64,000 nucleotides of DNA from Owenia fusiformis. Lineage: Eukaryota; Annelida; Polychaeta; Sabellida; Oweniidae. The DNA is taken from the NCBI GenBank assembly GCA_903813345.2, contig CAIIXF020000003.1, positions 31,805,151-31,869,150 on the forward strand, given 5' to 3'. The notes beneath the pieces are model-generated. The model had not been told where the DNA came from. It made no database searches and saw only the letters and a list, made by a program, of their open reading frames with translations. Of this stretch, positions 1 to 16,000 are shown one piece after another. A program made the position numbers and the translations under genes. The stretch's first letter is position 1. Each line of letters opens with the position of its first letter.

Positions 1-60
1 CCAAAGTCTAGTTAATTCAAGGAGTCCTCTCTTGAAGATGCATTGATATGACTTTAAAAG

Positions 61-231
61 TCAAATATACACCTGGCAGTAATGAGTATAGATGTTGATT
101 TAGCGTCTGCTTTTGACGTCGTTCCGCATCAATTATTATTACAAAAGATGAAATCTTATGAAATTAGTAATAAAAGACCCACGGTCCTATGCTCACACAG
201 TGTAGAACCTTCAGAGGAATGTATATCCTGA
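61..231 (+). pseudogene. Non-LTR retrotransposon reverse transcriptase fragment
   Basis: The frame read from 61 (an ATG falls at 82) gives the reverse-transcriptase motif A region of LINE elements: a DVDLASAFDVVPH block followed by LLLQKM, which matches the pattern D-x-x-x-AFD-x-V-x-H-x-x-L of jockey/CR1-type enzymes. The similarity fades after about position 170 and the frame stops at 229-231. No catalytic YxDD motif, endonuclease or 3' tail is visible in the window, so this is a dead scrap. The family is known from motif recognition only; the clade is not resolved. Confidence 0.6.
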
Positions 232-588
232 TTTTCAACCAAAATTATTGATTTTGATTTGTAGTCTCGAACTTTGAGAAACTTAGATAGCACAGTTTGT
301 GACCTAGTTTGAGGACCTTTGACCTTGAACATTTTACTTATTCAGAGCTCAGTAGGTCTTTTGTGATTAAGGTGACCAAAATTCACATCCAAATAATCAA
401 TTTAAAAAATCAACTTTTTTGACCTTTCGAAGGTCACTGAAGGTCAAATCTCAAAACTAAGGTCAGATTTGAACAAAAAATTTGGTCAAATTGAAGCAAG
501 TTGAAAAATAACTTATTTTTACTGGTTTTTGATGTCAAATATCTCAAAAACAGTAAAAGTTTGATGCTGACATATATTGAGCAATATG

Positions 589-1278
589 TAGGGAATGCTT
601 AAATCTAGTAATGATGTAATTCATTGCAAGTAATGAACAAGTATAGGGACAAACTTTGAGAAACTTGTCAATCACAAAACCTGCCATTGACGATATACAT
701 GAGAAAGTTTCCTGAAAATGACTCCCTTAAGTCCTACTTTTTTGTCATATTTTATAGACTAAACACCAAAAACTGTAATTTTAAGAGCTTTGAAATCTTC
801 AGAGAACATAAGTTGCATGTACAGCAACTACTACAAGTTATTTGAAAGTTATACTTCAACAAAGTGTCTAGTATTTACAGAAAATTTGACTTTTTGACAT
901 CAAAATCAGCAATTTCTCGGAAACTGGGCGAATTTGGAAAATGGCGATGATAGGTCAAATAGGCATTATGGATATGCATAAAATGAATGTGGATATGACT
1001 CAATCCAAATAGCAGTTTTAATTTGTGCTGCCAATGTTGAGAAAATTTGACTTTTGACGTCAAAATCAGCAATTTCTCAGAAACCGGGCGAACTTGGGAA
1101 ATGGTGATGATGGGTCAAATAGGTATTATCGATATGCATAAAATGAATGTGGATATGACTCAATCCGAATAGCAGTTTTAATTTGTGCGGCCAATGTTGA
1201 TGGACGGACAGACAGACGGACGGACCAATGGATGGACGGACGCCTGGTCGATCCCATATTCTCACTGTGTGAGCCAAA
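589..1278 (-). repeat. (GTCC)n-containing interspersed repeat, family A, copy 1
   Basis: Read on the minus strand it starts with a hairpin-forming GGCTCAC-type end near 1278, then a (TCCG)n tract around 1196-1250, then a unique body. It matches the family A copy at 44668-45062 in opposite orientation, including shared text around a GACGTCAAAA motif. In this copy a segment of about 173 bp is duplicated in tandem (about 866-1036 and 1040-1205). Short open frames on both strands are by-products of this repeat and not genes. Confidence 0.6.
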
Positions 1279-2261
1279 AAAAGTAAAATGATCACCTCAA
1301 ATTTCCAAATTGAAATTACAATATGTCAACCAAATTCCAATTTCACTTTTAAAGTTACAGTAACAAGAAAGTGAGACGCTGCCCGCCAGCTGACAGCCCA
1401 CCGCCCATCAAACTGACGACAATATAGTACCTTTTTTAGGTACGATAAAAATGTAAAACAACACCTTTTTGATTTCTGCTACCATATACTGTATATATAT
1501 ATATATCTTTTATTGACTCTCTGATGTCATTACAATGACATATTAGTGTATACTAGATAATCATATACTTGATAGATTTTTGCATATTCCAAAATATTAT
1601 GCTTGACAAGTTTAGGAAGTCTGACAGCTTTTATTAATCTGGCATCAATTCAAATAAGCTTGTGTGTTAGAAAAGAATACATGTATATAATAGTTAACCA
1701 TCTCTTTGTTCCACTAGCCATATCTTAATCAATATTATTTCATGTATTTAGACCAATATTCTGTGTTTCAGTTATTTTGTCATTAATTACAACAAGTCAT
1801 GCATGACTCATGATCATAGATTTATTCTTATTCAGAAAGGACACTGAAAATTGTTTTGGAGGGCCTGGGCTTGTATTGTGATTATGAAGAATAACCCTCC
1901 TCATATCATTTAGGTTTTCAAACAACTCCAGTGAATTAAGGGTAATTGAATCATAAAAATTATATATATTATTATAAATCAGATCAAATATTAGTGAGTC
2001 AGATATTTCCAAATCCAGGAAAATGGTTAAGTATGCTCTACTGATGACCCCGTGTGAAAAGAATAACACATTTTTAATCAAAGGTACTCACCATGCCTCA
2101 TCATACCATGAGCATTTTAGCATCCATGCCGAGCTGATCATATCATTTATTTGACTAACATACAAAACCCTTTGCCTGAAATATGATACTGTCAACCAAA
2201 CTCATTATGTCATTAAGTACCTTTGTAAATAGTAAGTAAAAGACAGAATATGTTAACTTAC

Positions 2262-5949
<3,688 letters not shown>

Positions 5950-7070
5950 TGTAATGTGTTATGTCAGCTGAAAGTATGTGAATAATAGGTTGATAGCTGT
6001 GATCAAGTCAAATTCAGTAGTTTGGGAATCCTGTGGCACAGACAATATGCATCGATCCAAGGCTAGAATGTGGAGATGTCTTGGAACAATTTAGGAGTTC
6101 AGGTCTCACACATACTATTCTAATCTGTGGCATTTTTCTCAGGGGAAATGGTTTGAATCGACCCAAGTATCCCGGGCCGAGGATTCAAGAGGTGGGATTC
6201 AATTGGATTTGAAACGTATTGAAAATGGACCAAAAAGTTGGTTGTTTCCAACAGGACGTTACTCTTCTCAACAAACGTTTCCCTCTAATGATTTAGTGAT
6301 CAGAAGAGTACCCCTCCTATGTTCGGCATTGTTTTTTTGGACTGAACAGTGAACATGTGAATCAATCTGAACCAAATGGGCGATAATAAGTGACAATGAA
6401 AGAAATTTGGATAATTTGGGAGAATAATAAAACCAATACTCATTATAATTCCACACATTTCAATAGTAAACTATCCACGCTTGCTTCAGTAGTTTTGTTA
6501 ATGTGATTACATCGTAAAACATGCAGCAAAACCCCAAAAATCCAAAACACTTTTTACCCGTCGGCCACTTGCGTCAAATTTGCAAACGATAGAAATCCTG
6601 TAAATCGGTTTGTTCGCATTTGGCATGTTGTCGCGTCCGGTTCCAGCCAATCCGAAAACGCTATTTCGAATAACAGCATCCCATCATATAACCAACTATT
6701 CACCGAAGGTAACTATGATTTTATTGAAACTAATGAAACCGATTTATGAATCGTTTCATAGGCCTAAATAGCCACGGCCCAGTATCGGGAATAATAAATA
6801 GTACCATGGGTACTGCGCTCATGGGAAGGTTTCAATATTATTAATATTTTACAGTAGGATCTTAGAATAAATTAGTTTTTTCACAATAGGAAAGGTTTTG
6901 TAAAAGTACTTGAATAGCTAGCTGAAATGAAAATACCATTTCTATAATGAAGTTGGAACAGAGGAATTTCACAACATGGGCTCTACCACTCTAGCTCTAT
7001 ACATAATTTCAGTATGCAGTAAAAGTTGCGGCCATTTTGAAATTTGCAACATATTTTGCCTAAACTTTAG
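5950..7070. other. OSGEP upstream region, no gene recognised
   Basis: This holds the presumed promoter and 5' UTR of OSGEP (transcribed leftwards). No TATA box in a convincing position and no conserved coding exon were seen. Short open frames here have no recognisable similarity. Confidence 0.4.
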
Positions 7071-7305
7071 ACAAAATATAATTTTTTATTTTGGAAATAT
7101 ATATACCATATGGTATATATATTTTTTGGGATACGATTGTATTGAATTGTCTTGGAACGAGGAAAAAGGTTCCCGTGAACAATAGGCAAAATATAATTTT
7201 TTTATTTTGGAAATATATATACCATATGGTATATATATAAATATTTTTTTATTTTGGATACGATTGTTAATTGTCTTGGAACGAGGAAAAAGGTTCCCGT
7301 GAACA
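7071..7305. repeat. Two-copy tandem duplication of ~117 bp with an AT palindrome
   Basis: The unit contains the palindrome ATATATACCATATGGTATATAT, then ACGATTG, then GTCTTGGAACGAGGAAAAAGG. It occurs at about 7071-7184 and again at 7185-7305. A third partial piece (GGTTCCCGTGAAC) follows immediately. Confidence 0.75.
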
Positions 7306-7625
7306 TAGGTTCCCGTGAACCGAGATTTTACCTCAGGCAAGACGTTTTTTTATTATCTTGATGATGGGCCAATTCATTCTTTTCTAAAAAAAAATATTTT
7401 AGTTTTCTTGCATCACGACCATAGTTATTCAAACCAAACCAAACACAATTTCTACAGTAATAACCGAGTGCATTTTCCTTTGTTTTCAATTATAAATTAA
7501 CGTATCTCTTTAAAATCTGTTAAACTCGGAGCCTGGGGACAGGTTGCACTCATTTACAACGTTTCCACTTCCACCCAGTCACTGGTCAGTACCAAGCGAA
7601 GGTTACGGCCGTCACCTTCACATCT

Positions 7626-7637
7626 AAGATGGCGGAC
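7626..7637 (+). promoter_or_regulatory. YY1-like AAGATGGCGGAC element
   Basis: The 12-mer AAGATGGCGGAC is a strong match to the YY1 motif found at many metazoan housekeeping gene starts. A short frame begins at its ATG but shows no recognisable protein. A similar context (ATATGGCGGAAG) overlaps the ARL2BP start codon at 42595. A transcription start here is inferred, not shown. Confidence 0.3.
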
Positions 7638-8360
7638 GGGAAGTGTCGATTTCGATATCTAGTTTTCATCGAATTAAACTACTTTATACTTGACGTTTTG
7701 CTCTATGATATTTAAACTAAACCAGGCGTTTATGACATGGACACTACGGTCATAGCCTATATCAAGGGAAGGTTCCTGGAATTTTGGTTTCAAGACCATT
7801 ACCATATCATACATTTCCAGTAATTATCGTTGAACTTTAACACTCAGAGTTGCGTAGTTTCGTTTCATTTAATGCACCATTTAAAAAAACAGCTATTGCT
7901 GCTGCAAATAAAGACAGGTGAGGAAATAACGTATTGGGTCACCTATAACATTAAAATACATTCAGTAGTTTACAAATGTCATTGTTTTGACCCCATCTTA
8001 TCGTCCTCGAAGTTAAAACGGTCTGACCTGACTAAAAACTTAAGTCGTGATCGAGGTGTGAAAGTCCGTATAGTCCATTAAGTCCTTTTTTCGATTTGTA
8101 TTTAATTTCAGTAATTTATAGCTTTATTTTATTCAAATACTAAAAAAGGAGTGGTATCGATATGGTGAACTTTTTGAACACGTGTTTCTCTTAAACCAGT
8201 CATCAAAACATTCTGAAAATGTTACACATCTTTTGGATGGTAACATAATAATTTGAAATATGTATAATTCACTTTTCTCTATATTGTTTTAGAAAACACA
8301 TCAGACACTTCTTATGTTCTTGGTACCATATGCTCGGAATGAAATGAAACATCTATCCGA

Positions 8361-8488
8361 GGAGTTTAAGCTTGCAATGTTTTTCACAACCCAAACGTGA
8401 ACGAAAAATATTTAAGCGATGCATTTGTATGGGCGATTGGTCATACCTATAGGTTGGCTTTTCGATTTTATATGCAAGCTTAAACTCC
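8361..8488. repeat. Short inverted-repeat element
   Basis: The 16-bp arms GGAGTTTAAGCTTGCA (8361) and TGCAAGCTTAAACTCC (ending 8488) are perfect reverse complements around a ~96-bp spacer. A related TGCAAGCTTAAACACTGC sequence occurs near 21946, so this is probably an interspersed MITE. Confidence 0.6.
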
Positions 8489-8656
8489 CTATTATTAACA
8501 ATTGGCCTCTAACCTAAGTCCGACTAGATCATCTCGCACTGGTGTATTTTTTAAGTAATCTATTGCTCCGTCCCCCTACATTATATTACGGTGTGGATTT
8601 ATAATGAAAACATTATAATATAAAACATCCCCAAACTTGAATCTTTCTTTTGAATG

Positions 8657-8662
8657 TTTATT
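8657..8662 (-). other. Polyadenylation signal of the PhyH-family gene
   Basis: AATAAA on the minus strand, about 100 bp past the stop codon at 8764, followed by a T-rich/G-T stretch. This spacing fits a normal 3' UTR. Confidence 0.45.
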
Positions 8663-8763
8663 GAGAGTACTAAAATATATAGAAGAGTTAAACGGTTATT
8701 GTCAAATGAAACATATGACCGTTTTTGGCCCACCCTGTAGAACATGCACTAAGCAGAAGACGA

Positions 8764-9783
8764 CTATTTCCAATCAAAGTCAGAGTTTGCTCCTTCAGAA
8801 TTAATAGGATCTAATTCGTCCATGATCGCTGGGTATGGATAGTCAACCGCCAGAAGACGACGCAATTGTGGCGTGGCGCGTTGCATCACGGTCTTCTGAA
8901 GAAGCCTCCTTTGGTCTTCCATCGGACGGATATATTTTGGCAGGTATTGCATAAGCAGAGCACCGCGAGGTTTATTCGATTTGTTCGGCATTGCACAGTG
9001 ATTTATCAGTCCTGGGAACATCACGACATCGCCAGTTTTACCTTCTGTCTGTATACAATTCGCATAAAACGAATCAGCATCATCCGGGTAGTGAATATTC
9101 TTCTGGGAACCTGGGAGGACAGCCGTTGCTCCATTCTCCTTAGTGAAATCGTGTAGCATCACAGTCACCTGGATGTTCATGTGGAATTGGATTTCGGGAC
9201 TTTTAGGAGGCACAGGCCAGTGTTTCTTAGAGAAATAATCCCAGTACGGGTAGTCGATATGGGGCTCCTGACCAGAACCCCCTGGGAATAACACATTGGC
9301 CGCAACACTCCCCAGTTGACAATCATCCCCTAAGATGGGATCAAGAATGGCCAAGATTTTGGGGTGCTGAATTATCTTTTCAAATATTTGTCCCTTATTG
9401 AGCAAATTCCAGACTCGTGCCTGCGTCTCTGGCTTTCCCTTTCCCTGAAAATGCGTCGCACGGCTGCCTTGTGTTTCAGCAAGGTACATAATCGTATCCC
9501 TCGCGTTATCAACATCATCTTTGGAAAACAGACCCGATAGTTTAACATGACCAGGTCCTAGAGTCAGTTCATTGACAATGTCTTTGACATCTGACGTATC
9601 AGTGCCCTCGTATTCTAGTTTTACAGTATATGCTTCCCTTGGATCAACACGTTTGGGATCTGCCGTTGAAATTGTCGACATCAACTTAGTGGGCCTAATA
9701 ACATCACGTTGTATATAATTCGTCCTTGTCCGGGTACTGCTTTTTGCTCCTTTCACGACTACATTTCTCAAGATATTGGCCAT
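8764..9783 (-). CDS. PhyH-family Fe(II)/2-oxoglutarate dioxygenase, intronless
   Basis: A single uninterrupted frame of 339 residues. It belongs to the phytanoyl-CoA dioxygenase (PhyH) family of non-haem iron oxygenases, which hydroxylate substrates using O2 and 2-oxoglutarate. The iron triad is visible: HxD in EPHIDYPYW (H175, D177) and distal H262 in GLINHCAMPN, with R273 in KPRGALLMQY placed to bind 2-oxoglutarate. The first 35 or so residues are rich in R, K, S and T with no acidic residues until D27, suggesting a possible mitochondrial presequence; no PTS1 is seen at the C-terminus (ends DFDWK). It is the only complete gene here without introns, which suits a retrocopy or a bacterial origin. 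The substrate cannot be inferred: many PhyH proteins do not act on phytanoyl-CoA. An AATAAA lies ~100 bp downstream. Confidence 0.85.
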   Translation of the reverse strand: MANILRNVVVKGAKSSTRTRTNYIQRDVIRPTKLMSTISTADPKRVDPREAYTVKLEYEGTDTSDVKDIVNELTLGPGHVKLSGLFSKDDVDNARDTIMYLAETQGSRATHFQGKGKPETQARVWNLLNKGQIFEKIIQHPKILAILDPILGDDCQLGSVAANVLFPGGSGQEPHIDYPYWDYFSKKHWPVPPKSPEIQFHMNIQVTVMLHDFTKENGATAVLPGSQKNIHYPDDADSFYANCIQTEGKTGDVVMFPGLINHCAMPNKSNKPRGALLMQYLPKYIRPMEDQRRLLQKTVMQRATPQLRRLLAVDYPYPAIMDELDPINSEGANSDFDWK

Positions 9784-11224
9784 AATGCAATGTTCTTACT
9801 GGGTGCTAAACTCAGAGGTGTGTTTAGTTATGTTTATGTTTAGCCTATACATTGATACTACTCGTCCTACTCTTGACCTCGTGTCGTTCAAAACTGATCT
9901 TTAATCGCTGTGATTAAGGTAGTGCAAGGTGACAGTGAACTTTTGAAAACGTAGCAAATGTTGTTTTTTGTAAAAGTAGTCCATCAAAATTACTGTCTTC
10001 GGTTTTGACTTTGTCTCAATTTCGTTAATTCAGCCTATCATTAAATGTGAAGCTCATTATTAGGTATTGGAACAGATATAAATTAAACATATTGAAGTAG
10101 AAATTTCAGCCCTCTAAGTTGTGACACTATCTTAGATAATATTCATATTTTATTTGTCAATGTCAGTAAGTACATGGTACACGTATATATTGTACCAGCT
10201 GACTATGTGTATCTGAGCAAGCGAGAGTTTCAAAGTCCGCTCTTAAATGAAAAGTAATGATGCAATTTGTTTTAACACTGGGAACAAAGTTGAATAATTA
10301 ACCCTTTCATCACCAGGAGGTTAATTTAGTAATTTAAAACATTTATTGAAAAATAAGAGAAATGCATGATTTCAAACTCTGTTAACAGTTATTCCAGAAC
10401 AATGAAGAAGCTTATTTTATAGATAAATAATTTAGTGTTAATGACTTCGTCTTATGTAAAAAAGGAAAAAGGTATCTCAATATTAGTTAGCTGCTTTCTT
10501 TTCATTCTATGTAAAACACTTTTATAAAGTAGCCATGAATTTGGCAGTAAAGTGGCTGGGACTACACTTTTGGCTTATTTGATACAATATTTAAGAAATA
10601 TCTTACAAACTGGTTGCATTTACTAAATGTGACAGAGAGGGTGGGGAGGAGGAAGAAAAATGGGAGTAGTGCTTATTAAGGCAAAGGTCACATTTTCACA
10701 TTTCACATCCTCTTCATCATCCTTAAAATGACAATGGTATTCTTACCATTAGCTCATGTGACCACGAAATGCACTGATTGAGTCCATAGTACTCTTTGCA
10801 ATAGTGGTGTATTGGGACAACCACTATTATTGTATATAAGCAGCAAACAGGAAGCAAATGTAAATATTGTACATCATAAATATATTTTATTGTTTTGTCT
10901 TTAATAGTCATAATATGTACAGACAGAGCATGTTTTATTATAGGCACCAAATACCAAATGATAGTCAAAAAACTCTGTTGTACTTAAAGTTTAAGTTTAT
11001 CGTAATAATTCTATGATGATAATCAAAATGAAATTGAAATTCTTAAAAGTACTTTTTAAATGGCAAATGCCGATTGGTACACTTTAATATTTTTAACAAC
11101 ACACATTTAAAATTGTTTTCAGTTATATATAGAAATACACAAAAGACAGATAAAAGCTACAAAATGTGATAGCTAAAAGACATATGACAACTGACTAAAA
11201 CAATAACTGACTAAGGACATGGGT
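9784..11224. other. Spacer without a recognised gene
   Basis: AT-rich DNA upstream of the PhyH-family gene. No conserved exon or clear repeat structure is seen. The 81-codon minus frame near 10723-10968 has low-complexity composition and no recognisable domain. Confidence 0.4.
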
Positions 11225-11433
11225 AGGCCCGTAGCCAGGGGGGGGGGTTCGCAGGGTTCGGGCAAACCCCCCCCCCTGGCCAAAAATTCATTCAAAATCA
11301 TGCAGTTTTTCACCATTTTGAGCACTTTTCAAGTGATTTTAGCCATATTTGGGGCAAAACTGTCAAATGTGAACCCCCCCTGGAAATTTTTGAAAATTGA
11401 ACCCCCCCCTTGGCAAATCCTGGCTACGGGCCT
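11225..11433. mobile_element. MITE with AGGCCCGTAGCCAGG ends, copy 1
   Basis: Perfect 15-bp inverted ends (AGGCCCGTAGCCAGG and its complement) are followed internally by G9 and C7-8 homopolymers. A second copy with the same ends and body lies at 39434-39585. Direct repeats of 5 bp flank both: ATGGG here, AGTAG there, each one base outside the AGG...CCT core. The 76-codon frame through it is not a gene. Confidence 0.8.
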
Positions 11434-11810
11434 GATGGGCATTCAATAGTAAAAGTCCATGCTAAGAACAATGAGTAACATGTACAAATAACATGTAGCT
11501 TACAACGATTGTCTACAAGAGAGATACATAACTAAATACAAAACAGATAGAGAATCATAAATAAATGTATACTCTAATATCACTGTACCAAGTGACTAGC
11601 TAACTTAACCCTTGTAATCAAACTACTCTTACTACTCTCACAAGATGTTTTGATACAAATAACAAAGTTTTTCTATTATTTTTGGCATATCATGTAAATA
11701 AGGGTTTTTAATAAATATATAGGTTAGACTAAATAAATGCTATTCAATGTTGAACACTCCCGGGTGAACACTATGAAAGGATGACATACATTTTTAATGT
11801 TGAAACAGTA

Positions 11811-11940
11811 TATTAAGTACATGTAGAACAAATTAAGTACATGTAGAATATATTAAGTACATGTAGAATATATTAAGTACATGTGCAACACATCAAGTAC
11901 ATCTTCAATATATTAAGTACATGAACACTATATTAAGTTA
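11811..11940. repeat. ~22-bp minisatellite (ATTAAGTACATGTAGAATAT)
   Basis: About six head-to-tail units of a 21-22 bp motif. The central units are nearly identical and the right-hand ones diverge (CATCAAGTACATCTTC...). Confidence 0.75.
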
Positions 11941-12036
11941 GTGACATGCAGAGAGTTCATTCATCTACAGCCCCTCGAATGTGATTTAATTTTAATAAAC
12001 ATTAACTAAAATAGTCATTTATATTAAATCAAGTCA

Positions 12037-12223
12037 AGGACGTAGCCAATCATGAGGCAGGTGAGCCAATTGCATCACCAAAATTCTACAGATAAATTTT
12101 TTCCAATGTTTTTTCGAATTATACTGCGGAAATGAAGTCTAAAGGTAGTAATAAACCCTCTTTAGCCTCGTCTATTTTATCTAAATTTGCCTCACCAAAA
12201 TTTCAATCCTAGCTACACCCCTG
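12037..12223. mobile_element. MITE-like element with GACGTAGC/AGCTACACCCCTG ends
   Basis: The left part GACGTAGCCAATCATGAGGC and the right part, read on the other strand (CAGGGGTGTAGCTAGG...GAGGC), form imperfect terminal inverted repeats of a kind common in hAT-like miniature elements. Flanking duplication is not clear. Confidence 0.4.
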
Positions 12224-13056
12224 TGTTAGTCAAAGATACACAAAGGTATAAAAGCTCAGATTGCTCTTAGTTCAATTTTATGAATTCAGGGTCTTTGATC
12301 TTGACACAGTTATTCATGATACTCAAAACTCAGATAAAACACTAGCAGCATATACCTACTTAAACCCTGTAAAAATCCATCAACTTGGTCTCAATCAGAT
12401 ACTTAAAACAAGTCAAGTATCCACAGCAGGGTTCACAACTATGGTTGAAATCATGATTGTCACAAATTCACATATTGGCATTCAGTCCATTTCCCAACAG
12501 GCAACCAGTTTTTCAAGGTCCATTGCCAAGAGTGAAAAGTGATTGCCAATGGCAGACACGCGGCTGTGAGTTTTGTACCCTGATCCACAGGGTGTTCAAC
12601 AGGTTTTCGGTAGACTGGGAACTTATTCTGATTGGAATTACACAAAATCATGTGCTAAAGAAACGTTTTGTCCAAAACAGTACATTTTAAGGAACAATGC
12701 AAAAGTTCGATGTATGAGAGCATACTACATTTTAATACATCTCTCATATACTCCCTTCCCTTGTCAACTATATGAGAAATCTTGACACCAGCAACATTTT
12801 CTTACAGGAATCCTTATACACAACAGGTTCCAAGTTTTCACACTTTTAACAACCTACATGGCACATGTATTTTTCATTTTCTTATTATATATTACTTTAT
12901 ATTATGTTATAAGGGAAGATTGGCATCAATCCTGCAGTGTTACATGTTAAAAAGCTGATGACTGTCCAGTCTGATGACAATACTAGTAGGATTATTTGGC
13001 CTGAAAAACTTTGCTATTTGTAGAATGATGATAAAGTGAGAAAACTAATTCATTTT
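12224..13056. other. Downstream flank of IMPA1, no gene recognised
   Basis: No conserved exon is seen. This is the presumed 3' UTR and flank of the leftward-transcribed IMPA1 gene. The overlapping short frames at 12261-12785 lie on both strands in the same DNA and have no recognisable similarity. Confidence 0.4.
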
Positions 13057-16000
13057 TTATTTCCCAGATACAACTTCCTCTGAGTCCCGTTCGAATTCAA
13101 CTGTTTGTAAAAGAGATATAACCTGGTCAGCGATGTCCTTATTGCATGCACATATCACCCTTCTTGCCATCATGTCCATATCTGATCCTACAAGGCAAAT
13201 CACAAAGTCATGTATTGATACTTGACAAAACTTTATACTAATGTATAATTTTGATCATAAGCAATTTACATTAATAAATCTAAGTACATGTACATGCATT
13301 TATATTCATTTCTTATAAAGAACAACATTAAAATACAACTTATCTGGATGAGTCAATTACATACATGTAGGTTATTTGGCAATAATTTTGAAAAGGTAGA
13401 CCTCTTTTCAATTTTTGTAAATAATGACATTTCTTCTGCATCTTAGATCTTCAATAACTTCCATATTTGATCGTATTTCTATTTTTCTAATGATAAATTA
13501 TGATTTTGAACATTTTTTATAGCCTAAGCTGTTTTATTTCATCATGGTATTATACTATTGATTTTAAAAATTGATTGCCAAGTTTTTTGATGTTCCTTCC
13601 AACATTTTACCATGGATATGAAGTTAACAATTTCGCTGTTACTGGCTCAAGATTCTACATACCACTTGGATCTAAGACTACTCCCCCAGCCTCCCTTACA
13701 ATCAGGTCTCCAGCAGCAACGTCCCAACAATGGATACCATATTCATAGTATGCCTCACCCCTCCCAGAAGCAACCAGACACATCGCCATAGCAGCAGACC
13801 CTAAAGAACGGATTCTGTAAACAAGATATAGTAGAAATGTGTATGTTTGCCATTCAATACTACATGTATTTAACTGTTACAACTTAAGAGTAACATTAGA
13901 AGGTCTGATACAGAATAGTTCTGTTTCTCTCAAACAGGGAACTTTAAAGAATAAACAGAACTATGAATGCTTGGCTCAAATGGCGAGATACTGACAAAAT
14001 AAAGCAACTAACTCCTGTAGAAAACACATTGATACCATTGGGCAATGACTCATCTGCCTAACAAATTTCTAGATCATCCTAGCCTTTAGAATTCCTTTGA
14101 ATCATACCCCATCCCCAATATATACGCTACCTACCCATGAGATTTGTTCACAATTCTGTGCATAGTTTCTACTCTCTTGGTCATCTTCTCTGGATCCCTG
14201 CTTGAGCCAAACTCTGCTAATATCAATGCATTTTGTAAATCTGGAAAGAAATTCAAAAATTGGCACTTGTTGTCTTAACATACTGTCAAATCCTTTTGAG
14301 ACTTTGGAATTGTTTCAACACTGAAGTGTCCATACAAAAATAGACCACAATGTTAGATGTTATTAGATGTACTGTAAATACCAATCTTGAAATGTAACCA
14401 TTCTTTTTTAACTCATACATAATCAATGAGGCTACTAAATCACCTATGGCCACAATTGGTTGTATTTGAATTGCAGACCAGTTGCAATGGCATTTTCCAA
14501 GTATCCAAAATTACAAAGAATTACAAAATAAGCTGGGTGAGATTGTTGCTAACTAGCTCTGGGCCTCTAGGCTGGTCACTATGTCCTACTCTGAATGGAA
14601 TTTCCAATACATGTACATACTGTTTACATCTGACACCTTTAGTTTAGTGTTGTTGCAATACGCTCCATGGCCACGTTTGGCTGTATACATATGGTCCAAG
14701 TTGGGGTTGAAAACAACTGCAACTTCAGTCTGAAATATTCAAAAATATATTCAGTGTTATCAAAATGATTTGAAATAAACCTAAACATGTTTTTGGTTTA
14801 TCAATTTACCTGATGAATCACCAGGTAAAGCAAGTTTCCTTTGTCAACTCTGTTAACAATTAATACTTAAGCAAGTAAGAGAGCTGAGGAATTATTGTCA
14901 CATTGGATGACATATACGTTTAAAGGAAGGGACAGAGACAAGTAAGTTTCAAAAAAGCACTGTTTCCATCCAGTTACTAAAAGTATATCATGCAATATTT
15001 TTGAAATTAGAAGATCTCCACTTTTTTAATTTTAGTGAACTTGGATATTTTTGCATTTTGATTTACTTCTGTATTTGATCAGATGTCTTGATTCTCATTT
15101 TTTAGAAAATAAAATTAGGATTGGCACACATTGTGAAAATATTTATTATGATATTTTTTATCATCCTTTTTACTTCCTTTACCTTGAACACCTAGAGTGA
15201 TGGATATTTCAGTCACAGAAATTAGAACATGTATAATTCTTCTATTGTTCAGTAATATTACCAAAATGCACATCAAATATTGTATATAAAGATAGAAATA
15301 TGGAGAAAGCTGTTATTCTTGGCTGGTGATCTGTCTAGCATGTCCAAAACAAAAATATATTTGATTCACATATTATAAATCAAATCTAGAAAAATTACCT
15401 CAGATAATGAGTTAAGGAAATTCTTACCCTTTTATTGATAAGTAAACCAATTGATATACAGCTGAATTGAAATCTGGAAAATATATAATACATGTTTACA
15501 GTTGAACTGCTGAAAACATATATGTCATATAATGCCTCAGTCACATGTGATCTATGTCAACCGTACAGCAGTTGTAGCTTCACAAAATTGAAAAAAATAT
15601 GCAGCATAAAATACAAGGATTAGCAGTATGATGTACATTTTCTATATCGATTTTGTGAAATAATGGTTGCTGTATGGCCGGCCGGCAATTAAGATGTGTC
15701 AAAACCCTTTTTCCATTTACAATCAATTTTCAAAGCTACAGTATATAATGTTAAGATTACCATACATTGTGACATTACATATCACAAACAAACATGTATT
15801 TCTATTTATTTATATAGATGAGTATCAGATACTGATATTTTACCATAAACAGTAAACTTTTACAAACTTTTTAATCTAATTTATACACTTGGTAATCAGA
15901 AAAAATGAATGGAGGGGGGTTGCAGATTTCTGCTATAAAATTCTATGAATCTGCAAGATTTATTTTTTCATTAGAAAGTTTATCAATAAATCATAATGAA

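Noticed and set aside
1196-1250. (GGAC)n tracts here and at 35611-35695, 44702-44732 and 47547-47590 as telomere-like or coding repeats
   Set aside because: They are internal tracts of interspersed element families A and B, not telomeric and not in a conserved frame.
1797-2081. 94-codon minus-strand frame
   Set aside because: No known motif, AT-rich composition, and it is not the missing OSGEP exon, whose phase and FAR-type start do not match.
11811-11940. CRISPR-like regular repeats
   Set aside because: Units are head-to-tail without unique spacers and the DNA is clearly animal.
14612-14640. IMPA1 exon 5 donor at GTAAAC (14627)
   Set aside because: It would give phase 0 and an early stop in exon 6; the donor GTATGT at 14620 keeps the frame and the family length.
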